Shown: one piece after another, positions 41,214-45,018 of the stretch | Position numbering within the stretch: the first letter of the stretch is position 1 | Layout of the letters: each line of letters begins with the position of its first letter | Origin: Gammaproteobacteria bacterium | GTDB lineage: Bacteria > Pseudomonadota > Gammaproteobacteria > Acidiferrobacterales > SPGG2 | Direction: 5' to 3' | DNA: 45,018 nt | NCBI GenBank assembly: GCA_029861845.1 | Contig: JAOTYM010000018.1 | Span: forward strand, 1 to 45,018 | The notes under the pieces: generated by a model | Told to the model about the DNA's origin: nothing | Database searches by the model: none | The model's input: only the letters and a program-made list of their open reading frames with translations | Translations under genes and position numbers: made by a program

Positions 41214-43928
41214 ATGGGGCATCGACGCCAACCAGAGCCGAAACCAACGTTAGCGGGATCCGATCGCTATGTGTATTCCTTCCGCCAAGGCGATGGCAAG
41301 AACAAGGCCTTGCTTGGCGGAAAGGGGGCCAATCTGTGTGAGATGACCCAGATCGGTCTCAACGTTCCGCCTGGGTTTGTTATCACCACGGAGGCGTGCT
41401 TGCACTATCTGGCGGACCAAGACAAAGGTCTGCCGAGGGGATTAATGCCCGCGGTCAAGGAGCACATCAGGGACTTGGAACGTCTTACCGGGAAGGGATT
41501 TGGCGCGAAGGACAACCCGCTTTTGGTATCCGTGCGCTCAGGTGGCGCAATGTCGATGCCCGGCATGATGGACACTGTGCTCAACCTCGGCCTAAACAAG
41601 AATACTTTGAGTGGCCTGGCGGAACAAACCGGCAACCATCGGTTTGCGTTGGATTCTTATCGTCGATTCATTCAGCTGTTTGGCAAAGTCGCGCTGGGTG
41701 TACCGGATGAGTATTTCGATGCGCATCTTGAGAATGTAAAAAAACGTGCGGGCGCGCAGGCAGATTTAGATCTGGGTGCGAGCGATCTCGAGGAAGTCTG
41801 TAACCTGTTTCTGGGGGTAGTTACAGAGCATACCGGTCAACCATTCCCGGACGATCCTTATGAACAGCTAGAAGTTGCGATAAAGGCGGTATTCGGGTCA
41901 TGGATGGGCAAGCGGGCGGTGGACTACCGACGCGAGTTCAATATCACCGAAGACATGGCTAATGGCACGGCGGTTAATGTGGTGGCAATGGTCTACGGCA
42001 ATATGGGCGACGATAGCGGTACTGGGGTGGCGTTCACGCGAAATCCAGGCACCGGGGAAAACGAGCTGTTCGGGGAATATCTGGTGAACGCTCAGGGCGA
42101 GGATGTCGTTGCTGGTATTCGTACCCCCAAACCAGTACAGAACATGGCCCAGGAGATGCCCGAGTTGTACCAACAACTCGAGGCGTTGCGGTCGAAACTC
42201 GAGGGTCACTATAGCGAAGTGCAGGATTTCGAGTTCACGATTGAGAAAGGCATCTTGTACTGTTTACAGACCCGCAACGGCAAGATGAACGCCGCCGCCA
42301 AGGTGCGAACTTCGGTAGAAATGGAACGTGAAGGCCTAATCAGCCGTGAACAGGCGTTACTGCGCGTAGAACCCCAATTACTCGAGCAAATGTTGTACCC
42401 GCAAGTAGATCCGAGTCACAAGGCGGAGCCGGCGGCACAGGGAATCGCGGCATCGCCTGGCGCCGCCTGCGGCAAGATTGTATTCGACGCGGATCGCGCC
42501 GAGGCGGCGGGCCGTTTGGGTGAAAAGGTTATCTTAGTGAGGGAGGAAACCAAGCCCGAAGACATACACGGTTTTTTTGCCGCCCAGGGGATTCTTACGA
42601 GTCGCGGCGGCAAAACCTCACACGCTGCGGTGGTTGCCCGCGGTATGGGCAAGCCCTGTGTAGCGGGGGCTGAAGGCATAAATGTCGATGGGCGTGCGAG
42701 CAGGGCTTATGTAGGGTCACACGTATTGGGTGAGGGCGATATTCTCACCATCGATGGTACAACCGGTCGCGTATATCTAGGTGAGCTACCAACTGTGGAA
42801 CCGGATTTCTCCAACGAGCTTGAAACCCTCTTGAACTGGGCCGACGACACCGCAGCACTCAAGGTCATGGCCAATGCGGATACACCAGAAGACGCCGAAC
42901 GCGCCGTGAGATACGGGGCCATGGGTATCGGGCTCTGTCGTACCGAGCGGATGTTTAACGCAGCCGAGCGCCTGCCTATCGTGGTTGAGATGATCCTGGC
43001 GGACACGCCTGAAGAGCGACAGTCCGCGCTAGATCGACTACTACCCATCCAGCGCGCTGACTTCAAAGCGCTTTTTAGTGTCATGTCGCCGCGGCCGGTT
43101 ACCGTGAGATTGCTAGATCCCCCGATGCACGAATTCTTGCCGACCGAGCAGGAGCTTATGGACGAGATTTCGCGACTTCGCGATAAAAGTGCCGTCGATG
43201 AGAAGCTGATTACAGAAAAGGAAATAATTCTAAAGAAAGTACGAGGGTTGCACGAAATTAACCCCATGCTGGGTCATCGCGGTGTAAGACTTGCGATTAC
43301 TTATCCTGAAATATACCGCATGCAAATCCAGGCAATCCTTGAGGCCGCTGCCGAATGTGTGGAAGAAGGCACCGACGTTCACCCGGAAGTGATGGTGCCT
43401 CAAGTGTGTACGGTTAGGGAATTGGAGTTTGTATCGAAGCTGGTAAGAGAAGTGCACCAAGAAACTGAACGGGCCCACAACGTAAAGGTGCCCTTTCACT
43501 TTGGCACGATGGTTGAAGTGGTGCGTGCGTGCCTTCGTGCAGAAAGCTTGTCGAATATCGCGGAATTCTTTTCGTTCGGAACAAACGATTTAAGTCAGGC
43601 GACATTTTCTTTTAGCCGTGAAGACGCAGAAAATAAATTTCTCCCGCTCTATAACAAAATCGGTGTCTTGATGGACAATCCCTTCGAAGTGTTAGATGTC
43701 CAGGGGATGGGAAGACTCATGCGGATGACGGTGGAGTGGGGCCGAAAAACTCGTCCCGACTTAGTAGTAGGGATCTGTGGCGAGCACGGCGGTCACCCTG
43801 ACTCGATTCGATTCTGCCACCATATAGGATTGGACTATGTTTCTTGCTCGGCGCCCAGAGTACCGGTCGCACGACTTGCGGCCGCGCGCGCCGCACTATT
43901 GCAAGATGACTACAAGCTCGAGCCGTAG
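41214..43928 (+). CDS. ppdK: Pyruvate, phosphate dikinase
   Basis: The 904-residue enzyme interconverts pyruvate + ATP + Pi with PEP + AMP + PPi. ATG 41214 is preferred over a TTG at 41157 because AGGAG lies 6 nt before it. The N-terminal ATP-grasp domain starts YSFRQGDGKNKALLGGKGANLCEM and holds SVRSGGAMSMPGMMDTVLNLG. The swivelling phosphohistidine domain has H470 in GGKTSHAAVVARGMGKPC. The C-terminal PEP/pyruvate barrel has the acid Cys C855 in GICGEHGG and the FSFGTNDLSQ strand. Its length matches bacterial PPDK (about 880-910). No regulatory PPDK kinase is adjacent. Confidence 0.97.
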   Translation: MGHRRQPEPKPTLAGSDRYVYSFRQGDGKNKALLGGKGANLCEMTQIGLNVPPGFVITTEACLHYLADQDKGLPRGLMPAVKEHIRDLERLTGKGFGAKDNPLLVSVRSGGAMSMPGMMDTVLNLGLNKNTLSGLAEQTGNHRFALDSYRRFIQLFGKVALGVPDEYFDAHLENVKKRAGAQADLDLGASDLEEVCNLFLGVVTEHTGQPFPDDPYEQLEVAIKAVFGSWMGKRAVDYRREFNITEDMANGTAVNVVAMVYGNMGDDSGTGVAFTRNPGTGENELFGEYLVNAQGEDVVAGIRTPKPVQNMAQEMPELYQQLEALRSKLEGHYSEVQDFEFTIEKGILYCLQTRNGKMNAAAKVRTSVEMEREGLISREQALLRVEPQLLEQMLYPQVDPSHKAEPAAQGIAASPGAACGKIVFDADRAEAAGRLGEKVILVREETKPEDIHGFFAAQGILTSRGGKTSHAAVVARGMGKPCVAGAEGINVDGRASRAYVGSHVLGEGDILTIDGTTGRVYLGELPTVEPDFSNELETLLNWADDTAALKVMANADTPEDAERAVRYGAMGIGLCRTERMFNAAERLPIVVEMILADTPEERQSALDRLLPIQRADFKALFSVMSPRPVTVRLLDPPMHEFLPTEQELMDEISRLRDKSAVDEKLITEKEIILKKVRGLHEINPMLGHRGVRLAITYPEIYRMQIQAILEAAAECVEEGTDVHPEVMVPQVCTVRELEFVSKLVREVHQETERAHNVKVPFHFGTMVEVVRACLRAESLSNIAEFFSFGTNDLSQATFSFSREDAENKFLPLYNKIGVLMDNPFEVLDVQGMGRLMRMTVEWGRKTRPDLVVGICGEHGGHPDSIRFCHHIGLDYVSCSAPRVPVARLAAARAALLQDDYKLEP

Positions 43929-43950
43929 ACTGTAGCCCAGCAGCCTTAAC

Positions 43951-44640
43951 TTACTTGAAAAACTCCTGGACGGTTGAGTCGTGTTCAATCGGCTCATTGA
44001 TATCCATTGGCAGTGATCGTCTGATCGTGCTACGGCAGCGCAGAACCTTCCAGTAACCGAATAGGTTGACACTGCGTATCTCTACGACATCCAGCCCGGT
44101 CTGTTCTAGTAGGTCTTCTAACGCAAGGTCAGGGTGGAAGCCCACCAACTTTGCCAGTGGTGAAAATAAACCTTCTAAGGCCCTGATGAATCCATTACGA
44201 CTGCGAAAGTGGTTGACGATAAACATTTCCCCGCCGGGCTTACAAACGCGACGCATCTCATCGACAAGTCTAGAGGGATCAGATACTACCGAGACGACAT
44301 ACATCGCCACGACTTTATCGAAAGTATTCTCGGGAAATTTCAGATCTTCGGCATCCATTTCCAAAACTGCCTCGACCTGGGCCAAGTCCTGTCGGCGCAC
44401 ACGTTCGCGGGCTTTGGCCAACATTTCTCCGGAAATATCGATGCCAGTGACTTCGACGTTCTCGGGGTATAGGGGTAGCGACAAACCAGTTCCTACACCA
44501 ACTTCTAATATATTGTCTCCCTGTCGTAAGTTAAGTGCCTGAATGATGAGCTTACGGCCAGGATGCAAGATGGGTCCAAACACGGCATCGTATATGCGGG
44601 CGTAACGCCGATACGCGGTTCTTATGGCTTCGATTTCCAC
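43951..44640 (-). CDS. PmtA-like class I SAM methyltransferase
   Basis: The 229-residue protein has a class I methyltransferase fold with motif I ILEVGVGTGLSLPLY, an acidic ribose-binding residue in VTGIDISGEML, and motif II/III regions AEDLKFPENTFDKVVAMYVV and RVCKPGGEMFIVNHF. The start IEAIRTAYRRYARIYDAVFGPILHPGR and the general layout resemble Rhodobacter-type phosphatidylethanolamine N-methyltransferases. The substrate could therefore be a lipid head group, which is uncertain. GTG 44640 has AGGAG 7 nt upstream; GTG 44646 is in frame and closer to it. Confidence 0.83.
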   Translation of the reverse strand: MEIEAIRTAYRRYARIYDAVFGPILHPGRKLIIQALNLRQGDNILEVGVGTGLSLPLYPENVEVTGIDISGEMLAKARERVRRQDLAQVEAVLEMDAEDLKFPENTFDKVVAMYVVSVVSDPSRLVDEMRRVCKPGGEMFIVNHFRSRNGFIRALEGLFSPLAKLVGFHPDLALEDLLEQTGLDVVEIRSVNLFGYWKVLRCRSTIRRSLPMDINEPIEHDSTVQEFFK

Positions 44641-44778
44641 CGACACACTCCTAGTATGGATGGGCGTTCCTGGTTTAGGCCGTAAGTCACTGAGCCCCGC
44701 ATACCGTATTTATCATGTTCATGCCATCTATGGGAATAGGCGGTCGAAACCCCTGTGATTCTGGTGGTTTAGAGCTCA

Positions 44779-45018
44779 TTAAGCACCACTATCGCCCTGT
44801 TTTACCGCAGTACGCCTTAGGATGGGTAACAAGTGTGGCCACACGTTATCGAGTATCGGCCCCTGTGCATGGGCGCGCGGATGCAGGCCATCTGCCTGTA
44901 TCAGATCGGCACGGCCGCCAACTCCGGCCAGCAGATAGGGGACAAATGCTACTTTGTGGTTTTGCGCCAGCTGGCGATATACGTCGTGGAATTTCTTGAC
45001 ATAGAGCGCGCCATAGTT
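44779..45018 (-). CDS. TesA-like SGNH esterase/lysophospholipase (C-terminal part)
   Basis: The reading frame is open at the right edge and ends at TAA 44779, giving the last 79 residues. It starts NYGALYVKKFHDVYRQLAQN, then VAFVPYLLAGVGG, and contains the catalytic Asp-His block QADGLHPRAHAQ typical of TesA/arylesterase. The remaining part with the GDS nucleophile block lies outside the window. It would be a periplasmic multifunctional esterase. Confidence 0.88.
   Translation of the reverse strand, partial: NYGALYVKKFHDVYRQLAQNHKVAFVPYLLAGVGGRADLIQADGLHPRAHAQGPILDNVWPHLLPILRRTAVKQGDSGA

Noticed and set aside
42707-43267. Minus-strand frame of 186 codons within ppdK
   Set aside because: The composition is Ser/Arg-rich antisense noise over a fully conserved enzyme.
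1-45018. CRISPR arrays, tRNA or rRNA genes, insertion sequences, prophage
   Set aside because: No regularly spaced repeats, cloverleaf-like genes, transposase motifs or phage structural genes were seen on reading both strands.

Overview
The window is a chromosomal segment of a free-living-type gammaproteobacterium with moderate GC. The gene content supports this: an E. coli-type GshA, a bacterial GlnRS with the usual gammaproteobacterial domain order, BolA, DUF4197, DUF1244, PepSY/OmpR/PhoQ-like signalling, GcvA-like LysR regulators and YjiS-like DUF1127 proteins. I cannot name the species. No rRNA, tRNA, CRISPR array, insertion sequence or prophage is visible. At least five genes are broken by stops, frameshifts or deletions, so the segment contains decaying material among intact housekeeping genes.

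Layout. Positions 1-2704 hold the 3' part of an RND efflux permease. It is followed by two orphan inverted repeats of TetR-operator type, a small unrecognised gene and a ribbon-helix-helix/PIN toxin-antitoxin pair whose operator abuts the start codon. From 3939 to 6246 (minus) runs a PepSY - OmpR regulator - sensor kinase operon, then a secreted His/Arg/Tyr-rich protein. From 6937 to 8470 lies a divergent LysR / DUF1127 module that ends in a 28-residue membrane peptide, then a dead DUF1992 (DnaJ-like) gene. From 9069 to 13551 are a secreted SGNH hydrolase, a membrane-anchored protein overlapping an exported double SurA-N/DsbA-like fusion, a dead alpha/beta hydrolase and an intact one. A membrane-bound Ser/Thr kinase with a seven-bladed WD40 domain follows (13784-15931).

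From 16146 to 25483 the content is mostly housekeeping: DUF1244, gshA, DUF4197, BolA, a periplasmic trypsin-like protease, a coiled-coil membrane protein, glnS and an MMPL-type exporter. From 25534 to 27824 an SDR, a small AtzG-like protein and a frameshifted amidase form an operon closed by a strong bidirectional terminator. From 27897 to 31043 are two secreted proteins, a glycerophosphodiesterase, RidA and a frameshifted small gene. From 31222 to 34414 an amidohydrolase, a class III aminotransferase and a DUF7676-like protein form a catabolic-looking cluster.

From 34618 to 39747 are a TIGR01777 epimerase, an AlaX tRNA-editing hydrolase, a dead GFA-like gene, a second LysR / DUF1127 divergent module with the same layout as the first, a freestanding archaeal-type ThrRS editing domain, and an AraC-MGMT DNA repair protein next to a third DUF1127 gene. 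The window closes with a diguanylate cyclase, pyruvate phosphate dikinase, a PmtA-like methyltransferase and the C-terminal end of a TesA-like esterase.

The most interesting points are the twice-repeated LysR/DUF1127 modules with operator and promoter in matching positions, the freestanding ThrRS editing domain close to AlaX, the double SurA-N/DsbA fusion with its overlapping partner, and the leaderless toxin-antitoxin operon. All functional statements come from reading the sequence and from memory of the families; no database search was run.
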